Assembly: GCA_009738435.1 (NCBI GenBank)
Contig: CP046522.1
Location: 2,263,249-2,327,248 of the forward strand
Origin: Clostridium bovifaecis
Lineage (GTDB): Bacteria; Bacillota; Clostridia; Clostridiales; Clostridiaceae
Direction of reading: 5' to 3'
Length of the DNA: 64,000 nucleotides
Part shown: piece by piece, positions 36,300-45,085 of the stretch
Layout: each line of letters begins with the position of its first letter
Numbering within the stretch: the first letter of the stretch is position 1
The notes under the pieces: model-generated
Seen by the model: the letters and a program-made list of their open reading frames with translations, nothing else
Database searches by the model: none
What the model was told of the DNA's origin: nothing
Position numbers and translations under genes: made by a program

Positions 36300-36557
36300 C
36301 TAACCTATTTTGCGGAGCAAAGTGCCGTAATCTTCTTCTCCAGTAATTAATATTTTTTCTTCTTTTGCTTCAAGTTCACTATGGTCTGCGCAACAGCTTG
36401 TACACCCGCATAGAACTAAGACCATATCGTAAACAGTACCCTTTACTGCAGTTTCAAATTCATGCTTCTCCTCTATCTCTTTTTTTAATCTAGAAAAAAA
36501 AGCTCCTCTATCATACCTTGGATTACACCCTCCACAATATTTAATTCCTATCTTCAT
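36300..36557 (-). CDS. Small Cys-rich protein linked to 4-hydroxybutyryl-CoA dehydratase
   Basis: 85 residues starting MKIGIKYCGGCNPRYDRGAF, with a second cluster MVLVLCGCTSCCADH. The arrangement (CGGC and CGCxxCC) suggests a metal or Fe-S ligand role. I do not recognise a named family. It overlaps the NifU-like gene by 4 nt (ATGA) and is co-directional with the dehydratase, so it could help build or repair that enzyme's [4Fe-4S] cluster; this is inference from position only. Confidence 0.75.
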   Translation of the reverse strand: MKIGIKYCGGCNPRYDRGAFFSRLKKEIEEKHEFETAVKGTVYDMVLVLCGCTSCCADHSELEAKEEKILITGEEDYGTLLRKIG

Positions 36558-36841
36558 TTATTTTCATTCCTTTGTCTCAAAATTGCCTTGGCCATATCCA
36601 ATAGTTCTTTACTTACCTCATTATCTAGTATAACTTCCTTTACTTCAGGGATTTCCTGCCTTAGTGCAGCTTCTATTACATCCTCAACAGTATATTTAGC
36701 AGAAGGACATCCACTACATTGTCCTAATAACTTAATTTTAACTATGCCCTCTTTAACCTCTACAAGCTCCACATCTCCATAGTGCTCAGCTAGGTGTGGT
36801 TTTACTTTTTCATCTAATATTTTCTGCACCTTTGCAAACAT
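36554..36841 (-). CDS. NifU C-terminal domain (Nfu-type) Fe-S scaffold
   Basis: 95 residues. VKPHLAEHYGDVELVEVKEG and GQCSGCPSAKYTVEDVIEAAL carry the CxxC of Nfu scaffolds that assemble and transfer [4Fe-4S] clusters. The ATG at 36841 has GGAG 7-8 nt upstream. It lies 91 nt downstream of the [4Fe-4S] enzyme AbfD and overlaps the Cys-rich gene, consistent with a dedicated cluster-supply role. Confidence 0.88.
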   Translation of the reverse strand: MFAKVQKILDEKVKPHLAEHYGDVELVEVKEGIVKIKLLGQCSGCPSAKYTVEDVIEAALRQEIPEVKEVILDNEVSKELLDMAKAILRQRNENK

Positions 36842-36932
36842 AATTTCACTCCATTCTAGATTAAATGCTATTAGGGAGAGGATATCCTCTCCCATTATAG
36901 TCTATTTGTTAATTTAAGAAGGTCAAAATAAA

Positions 36933-38429
36933 TTACTTTAGTATAGCTTCCTTAGCTTGAAGAGCTTCATTTTCAGCTTCATTTACTCTAGCAATTGCTT
37001 TAGCTAAAGACTTCTTGTGCTCTAGGTTAGATTGTCTTGCTATCATTATTCTTTGTGCTTGAGGAGAACCTGCACCATGCATTGACTCAGTTCTATATCC
37101 TACAGCAGCTGTTCCAAGAGTTATATTTTCTATAAGTCTTAATACTCTCATACGGTTTTCTACTGAAATTTTAGCATTACCTACTAAGTATTTTCTAATA
37201 TATGGTCCTACTTTTTCATCTCTAAGATCCTTTTCTGAAGGCATAGTTACCATTAATCCTCCAGCTATATCTTCAGCAAGTCTTGCTATTTCATATGGGA
37301 ATCTTGTAACGTTTTGCTTACATACATTTGCAAGTAGCAAGTCTATTTGATAGCTGCCTGATTTAGTTTTATGCCCTTCAGCAGAACAAGCAATTCCACA
37401 AGCATATAATGTTTCGTTAAGGTGAGTCATTTCTATTATCTTATCTTTAACATGACTTGCCTTAGCTGCTCCATTGTATTCAGCTGCCAGTGCTGTTGCA
37501 CCTATTAGTACATCGCCTACTCCAACCTTACATCCACCATAGCTTTGACGATGGAAACCTGCAAATCTTTCTACAAGCATACCTGCAAACTCTGTTTCTC
37601 CATCTAAGAATATTCTTTCGTTTGGAACGAATACATTATCAAATATAGTTAAAGCTTCTACTCCCCCATAAACCTTATTTCCAACGTCTATATCTGCTCC
37701 TTCTTCAGCCTTTCTTGTATCACAAGATTGACGCCCTATAACCATGAATAATCCCTTTGAATCAGTTGGTACTGAGAAAGAAATTGCATAATCCTTATCC
37801 TCTGGTCTTAATGCAATTGTAGGCATTACTAATACTTCATGAGAGTTACATATTCCTGTTTGGTGAACTTTTGCTCCCCTAACTATCACTCCATCTTCTC
37901 TTCTTTCTACTACTCTAAGATATAAATCTGGATCAGCCTGTTGGCTTGGAGATAATGCTCTATCTCCTTTAGGATCAGTCATAGCCCCGTCTACAGTTAA
38001 ATCGTTTTCTTGTACATACTCCATAAACTTTTTAAATTTTTCATGATAATTTGTACCATGAGCTTGGTCTACTTCATAAGTAGTACTGTATTCCGCATTG
38101 AAAGCGTCCATACCAACACATCTTTGGAAACAAGATGCAGTTTTTTGACCTAAAAGTCTTTGCATTTTAACCTTTTTAACTAAATCTTCTGCACTTTGAT
38201 GTATAGTAGTAAAACGATTTATTTTCTTTCCAGTTAAATGTGATGCAGTAGTCATTAAGTCTTCATACTCAGACATTCCAGCTAAGTCATATGTAGCCTT
38301 TACAGAATTAACTGAAGGACGAAGTATTGGATGATCTACTGGATTTTCTATTCTCTCACCAAACATATAAACTTCTAAATTAAGCTTTCTTAAGCTTTCG
38401 ATATACTGTTCTCCTGTCATTAATGCCAT
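36933..38429 (-). CDS. abfD: 4-hydroxybutyryl-CoA dehydratase / vinylacetyl-CoA isomerase
   Basis: 498 residues, acyl-CoA-dehydrogenase-like flavoprotein with an inserted [4Fe-4S] cluster. The cluster ligands are all present: KTASCFQRCVGMDAF (two Cys, ~residues 99 and 103) and RFAGFHRQSYGGCKVGVGD (His and Cys, ~292 and 299). Also VDGAMTDPKGDR and RTESMHGAGSPQAQRIMIAR. It converts 4-hydroxybutyryl-CoA to crotonyl-CoA in GABA, succinate or 4-hydroxybutyrate fermentation. The start MALMTGEQY at 38429 matches homologues; the longer frame to 38495 runs into the promoter. Control by the adjacent sigma-54 activator is strongly suggested. No CoA-transferase or dehydrogenase partner is nearby. Confidence 0.95.
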   Translation of the reverse strand: MALMTGEQYIESLRKLNLEVYMFGERIENPVDHPILRPSVNSVKATYDLAGMSEYEDLMTTASHLTGKKINRFTTIHQSAEDLVKKVKMQRLLGQKTASCFQRCVGMDAFNAEYSTTYEVDQAHGTNYHEKFKKFMEYVQENDLTVDGAMTDPKGDRALSPSQQADPDLYLRVVERREDGVIVRGAKVHQTGICNSHEVLVMPTIALRPEDKDYAISFSVPTDSKGLFMVIGRQSCDTRKAEEGADIDVGNKVYGGVEALTIFDNVFVPNERIFLDGETEFAGMLVERFAGFHRQSYGGCKVGVGDVLIGATALAAEYNGAAKASHVKDKIIEMTHLNETLYACGIACSAEGHKTKSGSYQIDLLLANVCKQNVTRFPYEIARLAEDIAGGLMVTMPSEKDLRDEKVGPYIRKYLVGNAKISVENRMRVLRLIENITLGTAAVGYRTESMHGAGSPQAQRIMIARQSNLEHKKSLAKAIARVNEAENEALQAKEAILK

Positions 38430-38483
38430 TTTTTTATCCATCCCCTCAAATTTATATTTTATGTTAACCATATACACATTTAT

Positions 38484-38500
38484 AGCAATATCCATTCCAA
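38484..38500 (-). promoter_or_regulatory. Sigma-54 (-24/-12) promoter of abfD
   Basis: TTGGAATGGATATTGCT on the minus strand: GG and GC separated by exactly 10 nt, with TTGCT at -12 matching the TGGCAC-N5-TTGCW consensus except in the middle of the -24 element. Transcription should start near 38472, about 43 nt before the AbfD ATG. Confidence 0.75.
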
Positions 38501-38586
38501 CTTTAGATAAATCCTACTGAACGCCTCATATTACTGGCTTATCTTTTTATAAAGGTAATTTTCCTAATATAAAAAGCAAGGTATAT

Positions 38587-38667
38587 GTTGTAATATTGCA
38601 ACATATACCTTGTTAACACTGTCTTTTATTGTCGTTGCATTTATACAACAAATTGCACTTTTGCAAC
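38587..38667 (-). promoter_or_regulatory. Three GTTG-N8-CAAC sites (candidate activator-binding UAS)
   Basis: Palindromes GTTGTAATATTGCAAC (38587-38602), GTTGCATTTATACAAC (38634-38649) and ATTGCACTTTTGCAAC (38652-38667) lie about 90-180 bp upstream of the sigma-54 promoter. The first also forms part of a 14-bp-arm hairpin (CAAGGTATATGTTG) that could terminate the activator transcript. Confidence 0.65.
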
Positions 38668-38703
38668 ATGCCGTTCTTAGAATTATATAAGATCAATAGT
38701 TTC

Positions 38704-40107
38704 TTAAAGCATGGTCTTTTCTAAATACCTTTTTCTTTTTCTGACAAAGGTAGATGCATCAATATTAAGTGCCTTTGCAGCATCTCTTACATTACCGTAC
38801 TTTTTATAAGAATTACTTATAAGCTTGAATTCCAATGTTTCTACAGCATCCTTTAAAGGCATTATATCTTCTTTTATATCTATTATTTTTTCTTTATATA
38901 GCTCTTTAATTTCCTTCGGTAAATCCTCAAACTCTATTATATGGCCACTTCCCATAATCACAAGTCTTTCTACTATATTTTTCAATTCCCGAACATTTCC
39001 ATGCCAATTATATTCAAATAAATATTTTAAAACTTGCGAAGAAAAACTCTTGATCATTGAGTGCTTTTCATTAAACTTAGCCAAAAAATAATTTGCGAGG
39101 GGTATTATATCTCCTTTTCTCTCACGTAGAGGCGGAATAGTTAAAGGCACTACATTTAGTCTATAATAAAGGTCCTCTCTAAATTCATTATTATTGACCA
39201 TCTGTTCTAGATTTCTATTAGTAGCAGCTATGATTCTAACATCTATTTTTATAGATTTTACTCCACCTATCCTATATATTTCTTCTTCTTGAAGAACTCT
39301 TAAGAGCTTTACCTGCATATCTAACGGAAGATCTCCAACTTCATCTAAAAATATTGTCCCTCCATCAGCAATTTCAAAAAGTCCTAGTTTCCCCTCCTTA
39401 TTAGCTCCTGTAAATGCGCCTTTTTCATATCCAAAAAGCTCTGCCTCTATAAGGGTATGAGGAATAGCTCCGCAATTAATTTCTACAAATTGATTCTGGC
39501 ATCTCTCGCTATTTTTATGAATAAATTTAGCGATTTCTTCTTTTCCTACACCTGTTTCTCCTCTGAGCAATACTGTAGTTTTAACCTTAGAAACTCGTTT
39601 AGCAAGCTTTAATGTTCTTAGCATGTTCTCATCTTCAGCTATAATTTCATTTGAATTCATTAGTTGAAGTCTCATTTCTTCAATTTGAGAATAATACTTT
39701 TTGGTCAGCTCTTTATTTTTTTTCAACTGTTCCTTTAAGTGGAAAAGGGAGGTAACATCTCTCACATTAGTTACTACTAAAGATATTTCTCCTTCTTTAT
39801 CATATATAGGGCTGCTAGAAACTAGCAGCTTTTTCCCTGTATTAAATTCCTGCTCTATAGTAATACTCTGCCCTTTTTCTATAACCATTAATGTAGCTGA
39901 TTTTGACACGTATCCTTGCCTTTCTAAATCTCTCATACTCTTTCCAAGCATATCTTCTCTTTTTAACCCTGTTAGCTCCTCATAGGCTTTATTTATTATC
40001 AAAGTATTTGCCTTACCATCAGTTATGTATATACCATCATAGGAGGATTCTATAACTGCTTCTAAATCCTCACGGCTAAGCTTTGCAGCATTTTTTGCAC
40101 TTTCCAA
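38704..40107 (-). CDS. PAS-domain sigma-54-dependent transcriptional activator
   Basis: 467 residues in three parts: N-terminal PAS (DLEAVIESSYDGIYITDGKA..GLKREDMLG), short coiled linker, AAA+ domain with Walker A GETGVGKEEIAKF, sigma-54 contact loop GAFTGANKEGKLGLFE, Walker B GTIFLDEVGDL and R-finger region, and a C-terminal Fis-type helix-turn-helix (KYGNVRDAAKALNIDASTFV). The PAS domain probably senses a small ligand. The TTG at 40107 is preferred because GGAGGGG lies 5 nt upstream; the GTG at 40113 overlaps it. It is upstream of abfD on the same strand and is the likely activator of that gene. Confidence 0.9.
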   Translation of the reverse strand: MESAKNAAKLSREDLEAVIESSYDGIYITDGKANTLIINKAYEELTGLKREDMLGKSMRDLERQGYVSKSATLMVIEKGQSITIEQEFNTGKKLLVSSSPIYDKEGEISLVVTNVRDVTSLFHLKEQLKKNKELTKKYYSQIEEMRLQLMNSNEIIAEDENMLRTLKLAKRVSKVKTTVLLRGETGVGKEEIAKFIHKNSERCQNQFVEINCGAIPHTLIEAELFGYEKGAFTGANKEGKLGLFEIADGGTIFLDEVGDLPLDMQVKLLRVLQEEEIYRIGGVKSIKIDVRIIAATNRNLEQMVNNNEFREDLYYRLNVVPLTIPPLRERKGDIIPLANYFLAKFNEKHSMIKSFSSQVLKYLFEYNWHGNVRELKNIVERLVIMGSGHIIEFEDLPKEIKELYKEKIIDIKEDIMPLKDAVETLEFKLISNSYKKYGNVRDAAKALNIDASTFVRKRKRYLEKTML

Positions 40108-40197
40108 GCTCACCCCTCCAATACATTCTTTACATTTATCTTTAATATTTAGTAACTCTCACCTAGCTTTTAACCTATAACTTCTGCTCTGCGTCTC

Positions 40198-41256
40198 TTA
40201 TTCTACTACAGCTTCAATAGTTAACGAAAGCTTTTTCATTAAGTCTACTTCATAAAACTGGATAGGCATTTTTGTAATGCTATCGTATACTACTCTTATA
40301 ACTGGCCTATCTGGTAAGCTTTTGTTTTGCTTTATAACATATCCTTCTACCCCATTAGAAAGCCTTACGCAGCATCCGAGAGGGTAAATGGCAAAGCTCT
40401 CTCTAAATTTTTCTACAATTTTTCTATCAAATCTGTTCCCCATGCCTGACAAAATAAGCTCATAGGCTTCCTTAGGATCGAACTTCTTTCTGTAGCTTCT
40501 ATTTGCACTTACAGCTGTAAATACATCACTTACTGTTATTATCTTTCCATAGTCACAAATACTATCTCCTTCAAGTCCATAAGGATATCCTTTCCCATCA
40601 ACTCTTTCATGATGATGAAGTACTCCATTTACAATTCTTTCTGAAAATAGCCCACTCTTTTCTAGAATCTCTTTACCATATATAGGATGCCTTTTTATTA
40701 ATTCAAACTCATTTTCTGTAAGCCCGCTCTCCTTATTAATAATTTCATTTGGTATTTCTATTTTACCAATGTCATGGAGAATGGCAGAAACGCCCAACTC
40801 TTTTATTTCTAATTTACTTAGCCCTAAGCAATTTCCTAAATAAATAGATATGACACTAGTATCTACACAATGTATATATGTATAGTTATCATAGGCTTTT
40901 ACTTCATATAAATTTATATTTATGCTATTTTGATTAACAATGTCTTCAACTAATTCTTCAACCATGTTTAACGACTTTTTTAAGTTCCTTCTATCCCCTT
41001 CAAGCAAGTCATTAAACAGGTTTGGTATTATCTCTAAGGTAACCTTCTTAACTTCAGCTAAATCCTTTATATTTGAAATATCAGAGAATCGCTCATCTTC
41101 TACATATACCATGAAAATATTGTATCTTGCCAATTTTTGAGCTTGATTCCTACTAATTTTGGACCCAGCCTTTAAGAAAATCTCCCCGTTTTCTCCTATT
41201 ACGTCCTTAGCCAATACTTCCTCGCTTTTTAAATTTTTAAGGAACTCCAATCTCAT
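40198..41256 (-). CDS. HD-GYP domain protein (probable cyclic-di-GMP phosphodiesterase)
   Basis: 352 residues. The N-terminal ~110 residues resemble the DUF3391-like lead of many HD-GYP proteins. The catalytic domain has ILHDIGKIEIPNEIIN, RHPIYGKEIL, GVLHHHERVDGKGYPYGLEG with the HD and GYP motifs intact, and VSDVFTAVSANRSYRK. Expected to degrade c-di-GMP. No receiver or membrane domain. GCGGAGGATAAGAT precedes the ATG. No c-di-GMP riboswitch was found in the window. Confidence 0.9.
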   Translation of the reverse strand: MRLEFLKNLKSEEVLAKDVIGENGEIFLKAGSKISRNQAQKLARYNIFMVYVEDERFSDISNIKDLAEVKKVTLEIIPNLFNDLLEGDRRNLKKSLNMVEELVEDIVNQNSININLYEVKAYDNYTYIHCVDTSVISIYLGNCLGLSKLEIKELGVSAILHDIGKIEIPNEIINKESGLTENEFELIKRHPIYGKEILEKSGLFSERIVNGVLHHHERVDGKGYPYGLEGDSICDYGKIITVSDVFTAVSANRSYRKKFDPKEAYELILSGMGNRFDRKIVEKFRESFAIYPLGCCVRLSNGVEGYVIKQNKSLPDRPVIRVVYDSITKMPIQFYEVDLMKKLSLTIEAVVE

Positions 41257-41410
41257 ATCTTATCCTCCGCCCCGTAGAAGTTAATAATTTAGTTAAATTA
41301 TAGCATATTTCATATATGATACACAGAATGTTTTTAGTGCAATAAAATATTAGTAAAGAACCTTCACTATAGCATATACTATAGAATTTTACGTATAAGG
41401 AGATAGTGTA

Positions 41411-42667
41411 ATGTTAAAACAACTTTTTATCGGTATACCACTGAATAATAGTATTACAAATGACAAGTTTCCCGAAATTTATCTAGCAACTTTAACAAAT
41501 CAATATTTTAATGGCTTGATTGATATAAAAATGTATTTAGATAATAAAAAAGTTCACCACAGAATTTATAGCAATAAGATTATATATATTCCTAGAAAAA
41601 AGCTTTCTTCTGGAAAGCATGAAGTAAAGATTTTTATTAAAGATTTAAACAGACAAGTACAAAAAATCCAATGGTCCTTTATTGTCAGTTCAGCTTCCTC
41701 TAGATCTGATAAATATAATTTTTATTATGGAATACCTCATTCCCACACTTCCTTATCCACCGGAAAAGGTACTCCAACAGAGGCTTTTAAATATGCCCAA
41801 AAAAAATCCCTAGATTTTTTGATAATTACTGATCATTCAGGTCTTCTTGATAAAAAAATAAAATACAACTCTAAGGAAATTTCTAAGTGGAACGTAGTAA
41901 AAAAAAATTCTCTAGATTTTTGGAAAGATGATAGTAAGTTTTTGCCACTATGCGGATTTGAAGTGTCTTCTAAAGGCTTAGGAGATTTCAATGTTCTAAA
42001 TACGAAAAGTCTCTATAAAGGAAAAATAAGAAATTTTAGAGATTTTATAGCTTGGCTTCAAAAGGAACGTAGTCCTATAGTTTGCATTAATCATCCACAT
42101 AAATATATTGAATCGCTTAAATACGATGAAATTTTAGACAAATATATAAACTTTATTGAGGTTGGAAACGGTTCTCCTCCTTTTAAATACTTAAGAGCTG
42201 AAAAGTATTATTATAAACTTCTGGATAATGGATGGCATATAGGAGCAATAAACGGACAAGATAATCATAGAGAAAATTGGGGTGATACCGATAACCTAAC
42301 TGTAGTTATATCTAAGTCTTTAAAATATGATGAATTTTTCGACGCCTTAAAATCTAGGAGAACTTATTCTACAGAAACCAGATCTTTAAAACTTATCTTT
42401 AAAGTAAATGGTTATTGGATGGGAAGCGCAGTCCAAGGTGATCCTAGCAAATTAGATTTTGAAATTATAGCTGAAGATAAGAAGATACCTATAAACAAAG
42501 TTCAGATTATATCAACAGGCGGAACCCTTATAAAGGAAAAGAGTGCTCACAAGAAAGGTAAGATAAAGTGGAATTTAACTTTACCCTATAAAAAAGGAGC
42601 CTGGTATGTGGTAAAGGTAATACACACCAATGGTAAAGTGGGTATATCTTCCCCTATATTTACCTAA
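41411..42667 (+). CDS. PHP-domain metallohydrolase (CehA/McbA type)
   Basis: 418 residues. The first ~100 residues are a beta-sandwich-like lead. The PHP domain follows: YYGIPHSHTSLSTGKGTPTE with the H-x-H metal motif, DFLIITDHSGLLD, VCINHPHKY, and GWHIGAINGQDNHRENWGDT. The last ~80 residues look like a second beta domain. No signal peptide is evident. Substrate unknown; relatives hydrolyse phosphoesters or carbamates. AAGGAGATAGTGTA precedes the ATG and a strong terminator follows. Confidence 0.8.
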   Translation: MLKQLFIGIPLNNSITNDKFPEIYLATLTNQYFNGLIDIKMYLDNKKVHHRIYSNKIIYIPRKKLSSGKHEVKIFIKDLNRQVQKIQWSFIVSSASSRSDKYNFYYGIPHSHTSLSTGKGTPTEAFKYAQKKSLDFLIITDHSGLLDKKIKYNSKEISKWNVVKKNSLDFWKDDSKFLPLCGFEVSSKGLGDFNVLNTKSLYKGKIRNFRDFIAWLQKERSPIVCINHPHKYIESLKYDEILDKYINFIEVGNGSPPFKYLRAEKYYYKLLDNGWHIGAINGQDNHRENWGDTDNLTVVISKSLKYDEFFDALKSRRTYSTETRSLKLIFKVNGYWMGSAVQGDPSKLDFEIIAEDKKIPINKVQIISTGGTLIKEKSAHKKGKIKWNLTLPYKKGAWYVVKVIHTNGKVGISSPIFT

Positions 42668-42707
42668 GTTTTTATTAATGTTAGGTACTTAGCATCAGCA
42701 TCCATAT

Positions 42708-42758
42708 AGAAATTCAACAAGTATTTATTGTTTTTCAATAAATACTTGTTGAATTTCT
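42708..42758 (+). terminator. Strong terminator
   Basis: Perfect 23-bp stem (42708-42730 with 42736-42758), 5-T loop, core AACAAGTATTTATTG, followed by TTTTTATTT. Confidence 0.9.
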
Positions 42759-42857
42759 TTTTTATTTATTGTATTATACAAAAGAAAGGAAACATTAAAA
42801 CCTTTACTAATAACTATCAAAATTTATAGTATTAAAAATGAAAAGAGGTATATGATT

Positions 42858-43355
42858 ATGAAAGAAAACAAATATAAAAACGTGGCCAAGTTTTTAATTA
42901 TAACCCAAAATCTATTAATAGCCTTTGGAATTATTGCAGCCACAGCTGTTATAATTAATGGATTCTCCAAAATGAATTCTACTGGAGATACTACTTTAAG
43001 CTTCTTTATAAACATAATAATATTTTCTATTGGAACTAGCTCCTTAGTACTCATACTTTATAACCTTAAACTAATCTTAAAATCTGTTTTAAAGGTTAAT
43101 CCTTTTACCATGAGCAATGTTAAAAGCCTGAAAAATATAGCCATTTGCTGTTTTGTAATAACTAGCTGCTATTTGATAAACTTTTTTCATAACAATCAGT
43201 TTAAAGACTTTAGCTTAATATCAATAGATTCTAAAGGAATACATACAGATATGGAATTTTTGATTTTTTCCTTTACTGGATTATTTGTTTTGATCTTAGC
43301 TCAAGTATATAAACAGGCCGTAGAAGTCAAAGAAGAAAATGACTATACAGTTTAA
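42858..43355 (+). CDS. DUF2975-family membrane protein
   Basis: 165 residues with four membrane helices. NPFTMSNVKSLKNIAICCFVI and the C-terminal GLFVLILAQVYKQAVEVKEENDYTV (in parts) are the DUF2975 pattern. It is followed 12 nt later by a small HTH gene, the usual two-gene arrangement, whose role is unknown. The ATG at 42858 has GAGG 9 nt upstream; the ATG at 42852 is only 3 nt from it. Confidence 0.87.
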   Translation: MKENKYKNVAKFLIITQNLLIAFGIIAATAVIINGFSKMNSTGDTTLSFFINIIIFSIGTSSLVLILYNLKLILKSVLKVNPFTMSNVKSLKNIAICCFVITSCYLINFFHNNQFKDFSLISIDSKGIHTDMEFLIFSFTGLFVLILAQVYKQAVEVKEENDYTV

Positions 43356-43367
43356 GGGAGGACAACA

Positions 43368-43574
43368 ATGGCTATAATCGTTAATTTGGATGTAATGATG
43401 GCAAAAAGAAAAATTTCTTTAAATGAGCTTGCAGAGCGAGTTGGTATTACAAACTCTAATTTATCTATTCTAAAAACTGGAAAAGCCAAAGCCATAAGGT
43501 TTTCTACATTAGAGTCCATATGCAAAGAATTAAACTGCCAACCTGGAGATATCTTAGAATATGAGGATGGTTAA
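43368..43574 (+). CDS. Cro/CI-type helix-turn-helix regulator (YozG-like)
   Basis: 68 residues, a bare HTH domain: VMMAKRKISLNELAERVGIT, NSNLSILKTGKAKAIRFSTL, ICKELNCQPGDILEYE. GGGAGGACAACA precedes the ATG. Paired with the DUF2975 membrane protein just upstream, suggesting a membrane-modulated regulator, as commonly seen for this pair. Confidence 0.9.
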   Translation: MAIIVNLDVMMAKRKISLNELAERVGITNSNLSILKTGKAKAIRFSTLESICKELNCQPGDILEYEDG

Positions 43575-43604
43575 ACATAAATTTATTGTAAGGAGATGTA
43601 AGTT

Positions 43605-44714
43605 ATGGAGATGGCTATACTTTTATTCATTTTGTTAATTTTATTTGGGCTTCCAATTTTTTTAACTGTAGTTAATGTTATTGTATTAATTTCTTCCTTA
43701 AAAAATAAACCTATGAAGCAAAAATTTATTAATATTACTGACTTTCTTACTATAGTCTGTGGAATAGTTTTTACAGTTATATTAATATTCATAATAAACT
43801 TTAAAGATTATACTGAAGTTATAAAAATCCATGTTGATACATTAGTTCTTCATTCCCCTATAGCCTCCTGGCATGCTCCTACTATTGCAGCCTTATTTAT
43901 GGTTGGAATAATTGGATACATTGTTTTAAGGCTAAAGAAAACAGCATTGCCGCCCTTGCAGCTTGTAATAATGTTTTCTTTTATGATTATTGGAACATTT
44001 ATAAGCTCTTTGTGTCTTATTCAGCTTTCAAATAATGTTTTTAACTTACTGGTATTTTATTTAAGCCTATTTCCGTTAAACTTCATTATCTGTTCTATTA
44101 CACTTATGAAAAGTATCCTGAAAGATTATGTATTAGATATTTCAGCTGCTCAAAGTCAATATAAAAATAAACTGCTATACTTTTCATATAGCCTTTTAAT
44201 TAAAAGTAAAAGCTGGGTAGGAATAGCTATTGCTTTAACCTTACCTGTTCTTATTATATTAATGCTTATCCTTATCCTCTTCGGTCAGCAGCCAGATGCC
44301 ATCATAAAGGCATTTACTGAAACCAGTGACTGGGTTCTATCTAAAAAAATTTCACCTCCTCCAGTAGAGGTAGATGCGCACTATCTTTGTACTGTTTCAC
44401 TAAGAGGACATGAAAAACTTGTAAAACCTTTAAGATATGGCGTCAGAAGAAACACCAAAATAGTTGTAAACAGGCAGTTACTTGTGGCTAATGCATTTGA
44501 GCAGCTAATTGAAGAAAAAGTTCCTAGAACTCATAAGCTTATACGTTATATTTATGATAAGTACGGTTATCCCCTATCTCGCCATATCAATACGACTTGG
44601 AGTGCAGATATTATTTATATTCTAATGAAACCTTTAGAATGGATATTTTTAGTTGTGCTTTATGCCTTAGATAATAAACCTGAAACTAGAATTGCAAAAC
44701 AGTACTTACCTTAG
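43605..44714 (+). CDS. Multi-pass membrane protein (DUF6688-like)
   Basis: 369 residues: about seven membrane helices in the first 235 residues, then a soluble domain of ~100 residues with HYLCTVSLRGHEKLVKPLRY, RNTKIVVNRQLLVANAFEQL and YDKYGYPLSRHI, and a last hydrophobic stretch (MKPLEWIFLVVLYALD). I match this to the DUF6688 family from memory; function unknown. AAGGAGATGTAAGTT precedes the ATG. Follows the HTH gene by 30 nt and is probably co-transcribed. Confidence 0.7.
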   Translation: MEMAILLFILLILFGLPIFLTVVNVIVLISSLKNKPMKQKFINITDFLTIVCGIVFTVILIFIINFKDYTEVIKIHVDTLVLHSPIASWHAPTIAALFMVGIIGYIVLRLKKTALPPLQLVIMFSFMIIGTFISSLCLIQLSNNVFNLLVFYLSLFPLNFIICSITLMKSILKDYVLDISAAQSQYKNKLLYFSYSLLIKSKSWVGIAIALTLPVLIILMLILILFGQQPDAIIKAFTETSDWVLSKKISPPPVEVDAHYLCTVSLRGHEKLVKPLRYGVRRNTKIVVNRQLLVANAFEQLIEEKVPRTHKLIRYIYDKYGYPLSRHINTTWSADIIYILMKPLEWIFLVVLYALDNKPETRIAKQYLP

Positions 44715-44775
44715 TACATACTATACTAAAACTGTGACGCAGTTTATTTCAATTATTCAAAGGTGGTGTAATAAA

Positions 44776-45066
44776 TTGAAACGGAAATCATGTATGAATT
44801 TGTATGGAATATTTAAGTTATTTTTAGCTCTAGGAGCATTTATAACAGGATTACTTATGATTTTTGACCCTAATGGATTAAGTGGAATCTTTCCTCACGA
44901 GTTTCCTTATGAATGGCTTAGCAAAGTTCCATTTAATAGCTGGCTTATACCTGGAATTTTCTCCATTCTCATTTTTCGATTTGGTAATACTACTGCTGCA
45001 GTAAATAGTTTTAAAAAACGTAAAAACAGTTCAGGTATTATTGGTATTATTCAAAAGTTTTCATAA
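44776..45066 (+). CDS. Small hypothetical membrane protein
   Basis: 96 residues with two hydrophobic helices (MNLYGIFKLFLALGAFITGL and WLIPGIFSILIFRFGN) and a basic tail. The TTG at 44776 is chosen because AGGTGGTG lies 7 nt upstream; an ATG further on (residue 7) is an alternative. It lies 61 nt after the DUF6688-like gene on the same strand. No family recognised. Confidence 0.6.
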   Translation: MKRKSCMNLYGIFKLFLALGAFITGLLMIFDPNGLSGIFPHEFPYEWLSKVPFNSWLIPGIFSILIFRFGNTTAAVNSFKKRKNSSGIIGIIQKFS

Positions 45067-45085
45067 CTTATCATACCCATTAGTA

